DNA of 18,941 nucleotides. Origin: Nocardioidaceae bacterium (lineage in GTDB: Bacteria > Actinomycetota > Actinomycetes > Propionibacteriales > Nocardioidaceae). The DNA lies in NCBI GenBank assembly GCA_025966335.1, contig JAICRS010000024.1, positions 1 to 18,941 of the forward strand. Reading direction: 5' to 3'. The notes under the pieces were generated by a model, which saw only the letters and a list, made by a program, of their open reading frames with translations, had not been told where the DNA came from and ran no database searches. This document shows positions 1-7,530 of the stretch, piece by piece; within the stretch, counting starts at the first letter, position 1, and every line of letters starts with the position of its first letter. The position numbers and the translations under genes are program-made.

Positions 1-1
1 G

Positions 2-424
2 GTGATCCCCACGAGCGCCCAGGTCCAGGGGCTCGCGGCGCTCGCCGTGCACGAACCGGGCCGGACCTTCGAGGACGACCTGCTGCAGATGACTGCGGCG
101 GCGCGACATGCACGGTCCGGCGCGGTCACGATCGCGGCCAAACGGGCGATGACCACCGGCGGCCCGTGCGAGCCCGGTGACGTCCTCGGCGCCATCGAGG
201 GCGACTTCGTTCTTGTCGGCGACGACCTGTTCACTGTGGCCACAGGGGTTCTCGAGCGGTTGCTGGGTGGTGGTGGTGAGCTGGTCACGGTGGTGTCGGG
301 CGCGGAGGCCGGCGGGCTCGCGGACCGGTGCGTGGCGTACCTGTCCGACCGGCACCCGACCGTCGACGTGGTCGTCTACGACGGCGGGCAGGAGCGGTAT
401 CCGCTGCTCGTCGCGGTCGAGTAG
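2..424 (+). CDS. DAK2 / fatty-acid-kinase-like protein (FakA/YloV family), C-terminal part
   Basis: Only the last ~140 codons are in the window; the reading frame is open at the left edge, so the true start lies upstream. The segment reads IPTSAQVQGLAALAVHEPGR, then PGDVLGAIEGDFVLVGDD and ends VDVVVYDGGQERYPLLVAVE. This is the typical C-terminal domain of the DAK2-domain proteins that sit next to recG in actinobacteria. In Firmicutes the family member FakA phosphorylates fatty acids bound to FakB; the N-terminal kinase domain that would bind ATP is not visible here, so the activity is inferred from family only. The stop codon is 10 nt before recG, suggesting one transcript. Confidence is high for the family and moderate for the biochemical role. 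Confidence 0.82.
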   Translation: MIPTSAQVQGLAALAVHEPGRTFEDDLLQMTAAARHARSGAVTIAAKRAMTTGGPCEPGDVLGAIEGDFVLVGDDLFTVATGVLERLLGGGGELVTVVSGAEAGGLADRCVAYLSDRHPTVDVVVYDGGQERYPLLVAVE

Positions 425-434
425 GGGGTGAGGG

Positions 435-2684
435 ATGGCCACGATCACCTGGGACTCCAAGCTCGCCGCCGTCGCGGGCCCCAAGTCGTCGAAGATCGAG
501 AAGGCGTTCGGCTTCCGCACGGTCGGCGACCTGCTGCGGCACTACCCCCGCCGGTACGTCGAGAAGGGGAAGCTCAGCGACCCCAGCGGCTTCACCCTCG
601 ACGAGCACGTGACGATCATCGCGCGGGTCATCTCCTCCAAGCAGATCCCCTACCAGGACAGGCGCCGTGGCGGGATGGCCTACCGGCTCGAGGTGGTGCT
701 CGAGACCACCGGTGACGAGCTGGTCCTGACGTTCTTCGACAAGAAGAAGCACGTCGCGGACTGGCGCGCGAAGAGCATCGTGGCCGGCGCCACCGGACTG
801 TTCTCCGGCAAGCTCGGCCGGTTCCGCGATCGGTGGCAGCTGACCAACCCGCAGAACAAGGTCTACTCGAGCGAGACGATGGAGAGCGGCGTCGACCAGG
901 CCTACGCCGCGTGGGAGAGCCTGCCGAACCTGCTCACCATCTATCCCGCCACCTCGACGGTGCAGACCTGGCAGCTCCAGGAGGCGATCGAGCTCGCCCT
1001 CGACCTGGTTGACGCGGTGCCCGACCCCATCCCGCCCGCGGTCCGGCTCCAGCACGGACTGATCAGCGCGCGGCAGGCCATCGAGTGGATCCACAAGCCC
1101 GACTCGTGGGAGGCCAAGGCCGCCGCCGAGAAGCGGCTTCGGTTCGAGGAGGCGTTCGTCACCCAGACCGTGCTGGCCCGCCGGCGTGCCGCGGTCACCG
1201 CGCTCGACGCCGAGCCGCGCACCGGTACGACGGGCGGGTTGCTCGACCGGTTCGACGAGCGGCTGCCCTTCGCGCTGACCGGCGGGCAGGTCGAGGTCGG
1301 CGAGCAGATCCTGGCCGACCTCACCGCCGGCCACCCGATGCACCGACTGCTGCAGGGCGAGGTCGGCTCCGGCAAGACCGTGGTGGCGCTGCGGGCGATG
1401 CTGCGGGTGGTCGACTCCGGTGGGCAGGCGGCCCTGCTCGCCCCCACCGAGGTGCTCGCCCAGCAGCACCACCGCTCGATCACCGCGATGCTCGGTGACC
1501 TCGCCGCCGGCGGAATGCTCGGCGGCGCCGAGGGCGGCACCCAGGTCGCCCTGCTCACCGGGTCCCTGGGCGCCGCGGCTCGCAAGGCGGCCCTGCTCGA
1601 CACCGCCTCCGGGGCCGCCGGGATCGTGGTCGGCACCCATGCGCTGCTCGAGGAGAAGGTCCAGTTCGCCGACCTGGGCCTGGTCGTCGTCGACGAGCAG
1701 CACCGGTTCGGCGTCGAGCAGCGGGCCGCGCTGTCCGCGAAGGCCGGTGAGGTCCCGCCGCACGTGCTGGTGATGACCGCGACCCCGATCCCGCGCACGG
1801 TCGCGATGACGGTCTTCGGCGACCTGGAGACGTCCACGCTGAGCGAGCTGCCGGCCGGCCGCGCACCGATCCAGACCAGCGTCGTGCCCATGCTCGAACG
1901 GCCCGACTGGCTCGACCGGGCCTGGACCCGGGTCCGTGAGGAGGCCGCGAAGGGCCACCAGACCTACATCGTCTGCCCGCGGATCGGCGGCGCGCCGAAC
2001 AGCCGGCTCGACAACGAGGAGCCCGACGACCCGGACGAATCGGACGCGCCGGGGCGCGGCTCGTCCGGCGTCGACCTGGCCGGGGTGGAGGAGATCGCCC
2101 CGGCCCTGGCCGCCGGTGCGCTGCACGGCCTCCGGGTCGAGGCACTGCACGGCAGGATGCCGCCCGAGCGCAAGGACGAGGTGATGCGGTCGTTCGCCGA
2201 GGGCGAGGTCGACGTCCTGGTCGCAACCACCGTCATCGAGGTCGGTGTCGACGTCGCGAACGCCACCGTGATGGTGGTGCTCGACGCCGACCGGTTCGGT
2301 GTCTCCCAGCTGCACCAGCTGCGCGGCCGGGTCGGTCGCGGCGGTCTCCCGGGCCTGTGCCTGCTGGTCACCCGCTCCGACCCGGAGTCGGCCGCCCGGG
2401 CCAGGCTGACGGCGGTCGCCGCGACCTCCGACGGGTTCGAGCTCTCCCGGGTCGACCTCGAGCAGCGCCGCGAGGGTGACGTCCTCGGTGCCGCCCAGTC
2501 CGGCCGCCGCTCCGGGCTCAAGTTGCTCTCGGTGATCAAGCACGAGGATGTGATCGCCGAGGCCCGGGAGGCCGCCACCGCCTTCGTCGCGAAGGACCCC
2601 GACCTGGCTTCCGTGCCCGACCTCGCCGCGGCGGTCCGCCGCATCGACGAGTCCGAGCAGGGCGACTACCTGGAGAAGGCGTGA
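435..2684 (+). CDS. recG: ATP-dependent DNA helicase RecG
   Basis: RecG is a superfamily 2 helicase that reverses stalled replication forks and branch-migrates Holliday junctions. The 749-residue protein has the family architecture: an N-terminal wedge/OB region (about 1-200), a helicase core with Walker A GEVGSGKT at 308-315, a DEQH box (420-423, followed by RFG), the motif III-like TATPIPRT, and a C-terminal helicase half carrying ALHGRMPPERKD and QLHQLRGRVGRG. The ATG is preceded by a G-rich ribosome binding site (GGGGGTGAGGG). An acidic, low-complexity insert at about residues 521-550 (NEEPDDPDESD) separates the two helicase lobes. It follows the DAK2 gene by 10 nt and precedes rsmD by 7 nt, as in other actinobacteria. 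Confidence 0.97.
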   Translation: MATITWDSKLAAVAGPKSSKIEKAFGFRTVGDLLRHYPRRYVEKGKLSDPSGFTLDEHVTIIARVISSKQIPYQDRRRGGMAYRLEVVLETTGDELVLTFFDKKKHVADWRAKSIVAGATGLFSGKLGRFRDRWQLTNPQNKVYSSETMESGVDQAYAAWESLPNLLTIYPATSTVQTWQLQEAIELALDLVDAVPDPIPPAVRLQHGLISARQAIEWIHKPDSWEAKAAAEKRLRFEEAFVTQTVLARRRAAVTALDAEPRTGTTGGLLDRFDERLPFALTGGQVEVGEQILADLTAGHPMHRLLQGEVGSGKTVVALRAMLRVVDSGGQAALLAPTEVLAQQHHRSITAMLGDLAAGGMLGGAEGGTQVALLTGSLGAAARKAALLDTASGAAGIVVGTHALLEEKVQFADLGLVVVDEQHRFGVEQRAALSAKAGEVPPHVLVMTATPIPRTVAMTVFGDLETSTLSELPAGRAPIQTSVVPMLERPDWLDRAWTRVREEAAKGHQTYIVCPRIGGAPNSRLDNEEPDDPDESDAPGRGSSGVDLAGVEEIAPALAAGALHGLRVEALHGRMPPERKDEVMRSFAEGEVDVLVATTVIEVGVDVANATVMVVLDADRFGVSQLHQLRGRVGRGGLPGLCLLVTRSDPESAARARLTAVAATSDGFELSRVDLEQRREGDVLGAAQSGRRSGLKLLSVIKHEDVIAEAREAATAFVAKDPDLASVPDLAAAVRRIDESEQGDYLEKA

Positions 2685-2691
2685 GCGGCCG

Positions 2692-3252
2692 ATGACGCGG
2701 ATCATCGGCGGGTCGGCGGGCGGCCGGCGGCTCCGGACCCCGACCGGCGACAGCACCCGGCCGACCTCCGACCGGGTCCGCGAGGCGATGTTCTCCAGCT
2801 TCGACGCGGCGTTCGGCTCGATCACCGGTCTGCGGTTCCTCGACCTGTACGCCGGCTCGGGTGGCGTCGGCCTGGAGGCCAGGTCGCGCGGGGCCGGCGT
2901 GGTCACCCTCGTCGAGCACGACCGGCGCACCGCCTCGCTGATCCGGCACAACGTGAAGACGGTCGGCTTCACCAACATCGAGGTGCTCACCTCGACGGTG
3001 GGCCGGGTGCTGGCACATCCGCCACGTGCGCCGTACGACATCGTGTTCCTGGACCCGCCGTACGCCGTGCCCACCGACGCGGTGCACGACGCGCTGGCGG
3101 CCCTGGTCGCCCACGACTGGCTGGCCGAAGGGGCGCTGGTCGTGGTGGAACGCTCCACCCGTGACCCGGAGCTGGTGTGGCCGCCGGGACTGCGTGCGGA
3201 GCGCTCGAGGAAGTACGGCGAGACCACCCTTTGGTACGGTCGCACCGCTTGA
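2692..3252 (+). CDS. rsmD: 16S rRNA (guanine(966)-N(2))-methyltransferase RsmD
   Basis: The enzyme uses S-adenosylmethionine to methylate N2 of G966 in 16S rRNA during 30S assembly. The 186-residue protein starts MTRIIGGSAGGRRLRTP, the usual RsmD opening. It has SAM motif I LDLYAGSGGVGLEA (from residue 50) and the catalytic DPPY motif at 121-124, characteristic of amino-directed N6/N2 methyltransferases. Length matches the family (about 180-200). The ATG follows the recG stop by 7 nt, so translation is probably coupled. The rsmD-coaD pair is a very widespread bacterial neighbourhood. Confidence 0.96.
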   Translation: MTRIIGGSAGGRRLRTPTGDSTRPTSDRVREAMFSSFDAAFGSITGLRFLDLYAGSGGVGLEARSRGAGVVTLVEHDRRTASLIRHNVKTVGFTNIEVLTSTVGRVLAHPPRAPYDIVFLDPPYAVPTDAVHDALAALVAHDWLAEGALVVVERSTRDPELVWPPGLRAERSRKYGETTLWYGRTA

Positions 3253-3292
3253 CCGTCGCGCCACGATCCCGACCGAACGCCCAGGAGCAGCA

Positions 3293-3787
3293 GTGCGCAG
3301 AGCCGTGTGTCCCGGTTCATTCGACCCTGTCACCAACGGTCACATCGACATCATCACGCGCGCCTCGACGCTCTTCGACGAAGTCGTGGTGGCGGTCGGC
3401 GTGAACAAGTCCAAGAAGCGGCTGTTCACCGCCGACGAGCGGATCTCGATGCTCACCGAGGCCTGCGCCGACTACGACAACGTCCGGATCGACTCCTTCG
3501 ACGGACTGCTCACCGACTTCTGCAAGGACCACGGCATCCACGCGATCGTCAAGGGCCTGCGGGCGGTCAGCGACTTCGACTACGAGCTGCAGATGGCGCA
3601 GATGAACTCGAGCCTGGCCGACATCGAGACGGTGTTCGTGCCGACCAGCCCGGAGTACTCCTTCCTCGCGTCCAGCCTGGTCAAGGAGGTCGCCACCTTC
3701 GGCGGCGACGTGTCCTCGCTGGTGCCGCCCTTCGTGCTGCAGCGGCTGACCGAGCGGCTCGCGGAGCAGCGCGACGACGCAGTGTGA
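3293..3787 (+). CDS. coaD: pantetheine-phosphate adenylyltransferase CoaD
   Basis: CoaD catalyses the penultimate step of coenzyme A synthesis, transferring AMP from ATP to 4'-phosphopantetheine. The GTG at 3293 was chosen because it yields MRRAVCPGSFDPVTNGH, the standard family N-terminus, and has GGAG 8-11 nt upstream; an upstream extension of the frame is unlike the family. The 164-residue protein has the nucleotidyltransferase TNGH motif (14-17), the VKGLRAVSDFDYE substrate-binding segment with K88 and R90, and the SSLVKEVA motif (127-134). It follows rsmD by 40 nt. Confidence 0.96.
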   Translation: MRRAVCPGSFDPVTNGHIDIITRASTLFDEVVVAVGVNKSKKRLFTADERISMLTEACADYDNVRIDSFDGLLTDFCKDHGIHAIVKGLRAVSDFDYELQMAQMNSSLADIETVFVPTSPEYSFLASSLVKEVATFGGDVSSLVPPFVLQRLTERLAEQRDDAV

Positions 3788-3903
3788 TCTGGGCCGTACC
3801 ACCGCTCCGCGACGTGTGATCCTCGCGGTACTGGGCATATCGTCAAGGGGCGAGCGCGGTGTCGTCCTCGCTTCGCAAACCCCTCGTCTTAGGAAAGGTC
3901 AAC

Positions 3904-4413
3904 GTGGACGTGCACGCCAAGCTTGCCGAGATCCGGCAGGCGGTCGAGCAGGCTCGCTCGATGCCGATGTCGGCCTCGGCCGTGGTGAACCGGGCCGAGC
4001 TGCTCCAGCTCCTCGACGAGCTCCGGGACCAGATGTCGTCGGCGTTCGGTGAGGCCGACCGGGTGCTCTCCGAGCGTGACGCCGTCGTCGAGGACGGCCG
4101 CATGGAGGCGGAGCGGATCCTGGAGGACGCCCGCAACGAGCGGGAGCGGATCGTCTCGGACACCGAGGTGTTCCGGGTCGCCAAGCGGCGTGCCGACGAC
4201 GTGCTCGAGCAGGCCAGGACCGAGTCCGACGAGCTGCGCAAGGAGACCGACGACTACGTCGACGGCAGGCTCGCGACCCTCGAGATCAGCCTGGAACGGA
4301 CGATGGAGGAGGTCAAGCGCGGCCGCGAGCGCCTCGCCGGCCGCTCCGCCCTTGACTCGCTGACCGGCGACGAGGTCGACAAGATCAAGCTCCCCGAGCA
4401 CCTCGAGCGGTGA
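3904..4413 (+). CDS. DivIVA-like coiled-coil septal protein (SepIVA-like, 'cell division initiation protein')
   Basis: The 169-residue product is nearly all charged alpha-helix, with continuous coiled coil predicted by eye from about 28 to 147 (many Glu, Arg, Asp and Leu in heptads). It begins MDVHAKLAEIRQAVEQARSM, a conserved actinobacterial opening. The GTG at 3904 was chosen over an upstream GTG at 3859 because AGGAAAGG lies 6-13 nt before it. The mycobacterial gene in this exact position (between coaD and DUF177) is SepIVA, a DivIVA-domain protein needed for septation; equivalence is inferred from synteny and coiled-coil character. No membrane segment or signal peptide is seen, so it is probably a cytoplasmic scaffold at the division site or cell pole. 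Confidence 0.78.
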   Translation: MDVHAKLAEIRQAVEQARSMPMSASAVVNRAELLQLLDELRDQMSSAFGEADRVLSERDAVVEDGRMEAERILEDARNERERIVSDTEVFRVAKRRADDVLEQARTESDELRKETDDYVDGRLATLEISLERTMEEVKRGRERLAGRSALDSLTGDEVDKIKLPEHLER

Positions 4414-4441
4414 CCGGCGGGTTTCGGCGGGCCGGGTCGTT

Positions 4442-4471
4442 TTGGTCGACGGCCGCTCCTGCCGGTACGCT
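4442..4471 (+). promoter_or_regulatory. Putative sigma-70-type promoter upstream of yceD-rpmF
   Basis: TTGGTC (4442-4447) and TACGCT (4466-4471) are spaced by 18 nt. The -10 fits the actinobacterial TANNNT pattern. Transcription would begin near 4478, giving a leader of about 55 nt if yceD starts at 4535. This would give the ribosomal protein L32 operon its own promoter. It was found by eye only. Confidence 0.35.
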
Positions 4472-4534
4472 TGAGGGCGGTTCGGCATGCTCGGACCACG
4501 ATCTGTTGTGCCCGTTGACGAAAGTGATGTAACC

Positions 4535-5104
4535 GTGCCTCTCGACCCGAGAGCGCCGCTCGTGCTCGACACCCGCGAGCTCGGCCGCCGCCCGGGGTCG
4601 CAGCGCACGGTCTCGTTCTCGGCACCGGCGCCGGCAGATCTCGGCATCGAAGTTCTCAGCGTTCCTGAAGGGTCGCCCGTCGAGTTCGATCTTCGGCTCG
4701 AGGCGGTCATGGAGGGCGTTCTCGTCACAGGCACGGCGCAAGCCGACCTGGAAGGAGAGTGCGCGCGGTGCCTGGAGGACCTCCACGACGACATCGTGGC
4801 CGACTTCCAGGAGCTGTTCGTCTACGACGGGAGCGAGGCCGGGGAGGACGAGGCCAGCCGGTTGGAGGGCGACCTGCTCGACCTCGAACCACTGTTGCGG
4901 GATGCGGTGGTGCTGTCACTGCCGTTCCAGCCGCTGTGCCGGGACGACTGTCCGGGTCTGTGCATCGAGTGTGGCGCACGGCTCGCGGACGACCCGGGAC
5001 ACCAGCACGAGGAGCCGATCGACCCCCGGTGGGCGGCGCTCCAAGGGCTGACCGAAGAGACCGAAGAAGCAACCGGCCGGAAACCCGGCCTGATCGAGGA
5101 GTGA
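4535..5104 (+). CDS. YceD / DUF177 family metal-binding protein
   Basis: DUF177 proteins are encoded immediately upstream of rpmF in most bacteria; plants and E. coli use them in 23S rRNA accumulation or processing. From the GTG at 4535 the product is 189 residues and begins MPLDPRAPLVLDTRELGRRPG, matching the usual family start. An in-frame ATG at 4487, with GAGGG upstream, would add 16 residues and cannot be excluded. A cysteine pair in GECARCLEDL and a second cluster, CRDDCPGLCIECG, look like a zinc site, as is usual for the family. The tail is acidic. It is 5 nt from rpmF, so it is almost certainly co-expressed with L32. Confidence 0.88.
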   Translation: MPLDPRAPLVLDTRELGRRPGSQRTVSFSAPAPADLGIEVLSVPEGSPVEFDLRLEAVMEGVLVTGTAQADLEGECARCLEDLHDDIVADFQELFVYDGSEAGEDEASRLEGDLLDLEPLLRDAVVLSLPFQPLCRDDCPGLCIECGARLADDPGHQHEEPIDPRWAALQGLTEETEEATGRKPGLIEE

Positions 5105-5109
5105 GATAA

Positions 5110-5295
5110 GTGGCTGTCCCGAAGCGGAAGATGTCGCGCAGCAACACGCGTCACCGTCGCTCGCAGTGGAAGGCCGTCGCGCCCTCGCTGGTGACCTGCG
5201 CGAACCCGGCCTGTGGTGCGAAGCACCTTCCCCACCGCGCCTGCCCTGACTGCGGTCAGTACGGCGCCCGCGCAGATCGCCGCCAGGTCCTCTGA
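5110..5295 (+). CDS. rpmF: 50S ribosomal protein L32
   Basis: This small, basic 61-residue protein reads MAVPKRKMSRSNTRHRRSQW at its start, the unmistakable L32 N-terminus. It has four cysteines (C30, C35, C45, C48) forming the zinc-ribbon (C+) version of L32 rather than the cysteine-free paralogue. The start is GTG, with GAGGAG about 9 nt upstream inside the yceD stop region. It sits between DUF177 and rnc, the classical arrangement. Confidence 0.98.
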   Translation: MAVPKRKMSRSNTRHRRSQWKAVAPSLVTCANPACGAKHLPHRACPDCGQYGARADRRQVL

Positions 5296-5306
5296 CGGCA
5301 ACGCCC

Positions 5307-6068
5307 GTGAGCGAGCCGTCGTACGACGACTTGCGCACAGCGCTCGGCAGCCCTGAGCTGGAGGCCGGGCTGCTCGAGCGCGCCCTGACGCACCGGTCGT
5401 TCGCCTACGAGAACGGTGGGCTGCCCACCAACGAACGACTGGAGTTCCTGGGAGACTCCGTGCTCGGCGTGGTGGTCACGGAGACGCTCTACCGGGCGCA
5501 TCCGGACCTGTCCGAGGGCCGTCTCGCGAAGCTGCGGGCGGCCGTCGTCAACGCCCGTGCGCTGGCCGAGGTGGCGCGCACGATCGGACTGGGCGAGCAC
5601 ATCAAGCTCGGCCGCGGCGAGGAGGCCACCGGCGGCCGGAACAAGTCCTCGATCCTGTCCGACACGGTCGAGGCCGTGATCGGCGCGGTCTACCTCAGTG
5701 GCGGCTTCGAGGCCGCCGGCGCGGTGGTGCACCTGCTGTTCGACCCGCTGATGGAGGCCGCCGCCGGGCTCGGTGCGGGCCTGGACTGGAAGACCAGCCT
5801 CCAGGAGCTCTCCGCCGAGCACGGTCTCGGCGTCCCGGAGTACGTCATCGAGGACACCGGCCCGGACCACGAGAAGACGTTCACCGCCCAGGTGCAGGTG
5901 GGCGGGAAGCTCTACGGCCACGGCACCGGCCGGTCCAAGAAGGAGGCCGAGCAGCAGGCGGCCGAGACCGCCTACGGCGCGATCTCCGAGGAGCGGCCGA
6001 CCGTCTCCGACCCGGCGCTGGCGGATCCGGCCGATCCGCCCGCTGACACCGTCGACCCCGCTACCTGA
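5307..6068 (+). CDS. rnc: ribonuclease III
   Basis: RNase III cleaves double-stranded RNA, including rRNA precursors and structured mRNA. The 253-residue protein has the signature NERLEFLGDSVLG (from 42), with catalytic acids E46, D50, D119 and E122 in place (SDTVEAVIGA). A double-stranded RNA binding domain follows at about 164-232, ending GRSKKEAEQQAAETAY. The last ~25 residues form a Pro/Asp/Ala tail (DPALADPADPPADTVDPAT) beyond the usual end. The GTG start lies 11 nt after rpmF. Its stop is one base before the mutM start, indicating tight coupling. Confidence 0.97.
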   Translation: MSEPSYDDLRTALGSPELEAGLLERALTHRSFAYENGGLPTNERLEFLGDSVLGVVVTETLYRAHPDLSEGRLAKLRAAVVNARALAEVARTIGLGEHIKLGRGEEATGGRNKSSILSDTVEAVIGAVYLSGGFEAAGAVVHLLFDPLMEAAAGLGAGLDWKTSLQELSAEHGLGVPEYVIEDTGPDHEKTFTAQVQVGGKLYGHGTGRSKKEAEQQAAETAYGAISEERPTVSDPALADPADPPADTVDPAT

Positions 6069-6069
6069 G

Positions 6070-6921
6070 GTGCCCGAGCTCCCCGAGGTCGAGGTCGTCC
6101 GGGTCGGCCTCGAGACCCATGTGGTGGGCAGGACGATCACCGCGGTCGACGTACTCCATCCCCGCCCGGTCCGTCGGCACCCCGCTGGACCCGACGACTT
6201 CGCGGCCGCGCTGGCCGGCCGGCGCATCACCGCCGCCCGCCGCCGCGGCAAGTACCTGTGGCTCCCGCTCGACACCGGGGACGCGATCCTCGCGCACCTC
6301 GGGATGAGCGGCCAGATGCTGGTCCAGCCGGCCGATGCCCCGGCCGAGCGGCACCTGCGCGTGCGGTTCGCGCTGGACGGACCGCACCAGCTCCGCTTCG
6401 TCGACCAGCGGATGTTCGGCGGCCTGGCGATCTCCACCGGGGGAGCCGACCTGCCGCCCGAGATCGCGCACATCGCCCGGGACCCGATGGATCCCGCCTT
6501 CGACGACGAGGCGTTCCTGACCCGGCTGCGCAAGCGCACCGCGGGTGTGAAGCGGCTGCTGCTCGACCAGACCCTGGTCTCCGGCATCGGCAACATCTAC
6601 GCCGACGAGGCGCTCTGGCTGGCGCGGCTGCACGGCGACCGTCCGGGGCACCGGCTTCGCAGGACGGACGCGGTGAACCTGCTGGCGGGCATCCGGACGG
6701 TGATGGCGGCGGCGCTGGCCCAGGGCGGCACCTCGTTCGACGCGCTCTACGTCAACGTCAACGGCGAGAGCGGCTACTTCGACCGGTCGCTCGAGGCGTA
6801 CGGACGGGCCGGCGAGCCGTGCTCGCGTTGCGGCACCCCGATCTCGCGGGTGGCGTTCATGAACCGGTCGTCCTTCTTCTGTCCGACCTGCCAGCCGCGG
6901 CCGCGTCGCCGCACCGGCTGA
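6070..6921 (+). CDS. mutM: bifunctional DNA-formamidopyrimidine glycosylase / AP lyase (Fpg)
   Basis: MutM removes 8-oxoguanine and formamidopyrimidines from DNA by base excision and beta/delta elimination. The GTG at 6070 gives MPELPEVEVVRVGLE, so after Met removal Pro is N-terminal, as catalysis requires; E3 of that peptide and K61 are also conserved. A helix-two-turn-helix region reads LVSGIGNIYADEALW. The C-terminal zinc finger has C251, C254, C271 and C274, with R266 in the DNA-contacting turn (NRSSFFCPTC). The length of 283 is normal. The start is one base after the rnc stop; rnc-mutM is the conserved actinobacterial order. Confidence 0.97.
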   Translation: MPELPEVEVVRVGLETHVVGRTITAVDVLHPRPVRRHPAGPDDFAAALAGRRITAARRRGKYLWLPLDTGDAILAHLGMSGQMLVQPADAPAERHLRVRFALDGPHQLRFVDQRMFGGLAISTGGADLPPEIAHIARDPMDPAFDDEAFLTRLRKRTAGVKRLLLDQTLVSGIGNIYADEALWLARLHGDRPGHRLRRTDAVNLLAGIRTVMAAALAQGGTSFDALYVNVNGESGYFDRSLEAYGRAGEPCSRCGTPISRVAFMNRSSFFCPTCQPRPRRRTG

Positions 6922-6965
6922 GGCGTACGGCGCCGCTGGGCGCCCTCGTGCGTACGGCGAATCCA

Positions 6966-6996
6966 CCCGTTACCTGCCGTGGGCAGCGGGTACGGG
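6966..6996 (+). other. Imperfect hairpin downstream of mutM
   Basis: CTGCC (6974-6978) pairs with GGCAG (6982-6986) around a GTG loop, and CCCGT (6966-6970) pairs with ACGGG (6992-6996), with A72-C73 pairing G90-T91 and small bulges between. There is no T-tract after it, so it is not a classical intrinsic terminator. It could slow RNA polymerase, protect the mutM mRNA 3' end, or be chance in GC-rich DNA. Confidence 0.35.
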
Positions 6997-7032
6997 GATC
7001 CGGTCCGTCCAGTGACAGGAGAGGAGCCCACC

Positions 7033-7368
7033 GTGGCGAACAGCAACGTCAGCGAAGATCTCTGGGACGAGTTCCACGTGGTGGTGAACATGACCTCCCG
7101 CGAGCTCGACGAGTTCCTGCGCGCGGACGCCGCCGGTGAGGACAGCGAGCAGCTGCCCGACCAGGCCGGCTCGCCCACCGGTCAGCAGGTGCTGCACATC
7201 CTGGGCAAGCGTCGTTCCGACGTGACCGACGCCGACATCGGCGTGATGGAGGCCGTCGTCGGCACGATCCGCGCCGAGCGCGGCGACGAGCCCGAGCCGA
7301 CGGCCGGCGACGCCGCCTGGCGGCACCGGTTGATGTCGCTCGGCCACGACCCGTTGCGCCCGACCTGA
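7033..7368 (+). CDS. DUF3140 family protein
   Basis: The product is 111 residues, soluble and acidic, with no membrane segment. It reads MANSNVSEDLWDEFHVVVNM, then HILGKRRSDVTDADIGVME and ends WRHRLMSLGHDPLRPT. This pattern (WDEFH..VNM.SREL, ILGKRR.D.TD.D, W..RLMS.GHDPL) matches my memory of actinobacterial DUF3140. The GTG at 7033 was chosen because AGGAGAGGAG lies just upstream; an ATG or GTG further up would lack one. Function is unknown; some relatives carry a 'DNA-binding' label that nothing in this sequence proves. It stands alone between mutM and the coiled-coil gene. Confidence 0.72.
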   Translation: MANSNVSEDLWDEFHVVVNMTSRELDEFLRADAAGEDSEQLPDQAGSPTGQQVLHILGKRRSDVTDADIGVMEAVVGTIRAERGDEPEPTAGDAAWRHRLMSLGHDPLRPT

Positions 7369-7417
7369 GCCGTCTGCGGCGATTCGCCCGATGCTTGCTG
7401 GGTGCTAACGCCCGGGA

Positions 7418-7446
7418 TTGACCAAGGCGGCGCGGAGTGGGATTCT
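7418..7446 (+). promoter_or_regulatory. Putative promoter of the small coiled-coil gene
   Basis: TTGACC (7418-7423) is a near-consensus -35, separated by 17 nt from GATTCT (7441-7446) as the -10. Transcription would start near 7453, leaving a leader of about 78 nt that contains a 6-bp hairpin (GCGGCT 7471-7476 with AGCCGC 7482-7487). The preceding gene ends at 7368, so an independent promoter is reasonable. Confidence 0.45.
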
Positions 7447-7519
7447 GGAGGTACATCACCCCCACTTCTCGCGGCTCATCCAGCCGCCCCCGTGGTGCGG
7501 TCGGACTTCTCTTTCCTTC

Positions 7520-7526
7520 GGAGGAA
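7520..7526 (+). promoter_or_regulatory. Strong Shine-Dalgarno site deciding the start at 7531
   Basis: GGAGGAA followed by ATTT and ATG gives ideal spacing of 6 nt from GGAGG to the start codon. The A/T-rich linker is exceptional in this GC-rich window and implies high translation of the 67-aa product. It overrides the longer upstream open frame that begins at 7402. Confidence 0.8.
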
Positions 7527-7530
7527 ATTT

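Noticed and set aside
285..3320. Very long minus-strand open frame opposite recG, rsmD and the DAK2 gene
   Set aside because: It is antisense to three clearly recognised genes; low-information Gly/Arg/Pro-rich translation is expected from GC-rich codon bias.
3788..3903. Promoter or riboswitch in the coaD-sepIVA gap
   Set aside because: Only weak -10-like strings and a loose GC stem were visible; nothing could be supported.
5773..6069. Upstream extension of the mutM frame into rnc
   Set aside because: MutM needs an N-terminal proline right after the start Met; only GTG 6070 gives this.
7402..7530. Longer N-terminus for the coiled-coil protein
   Set aside because: The extension contains the promoter and leader and lacks a ribosome binding site, while ATG 7531 has an ideal one.
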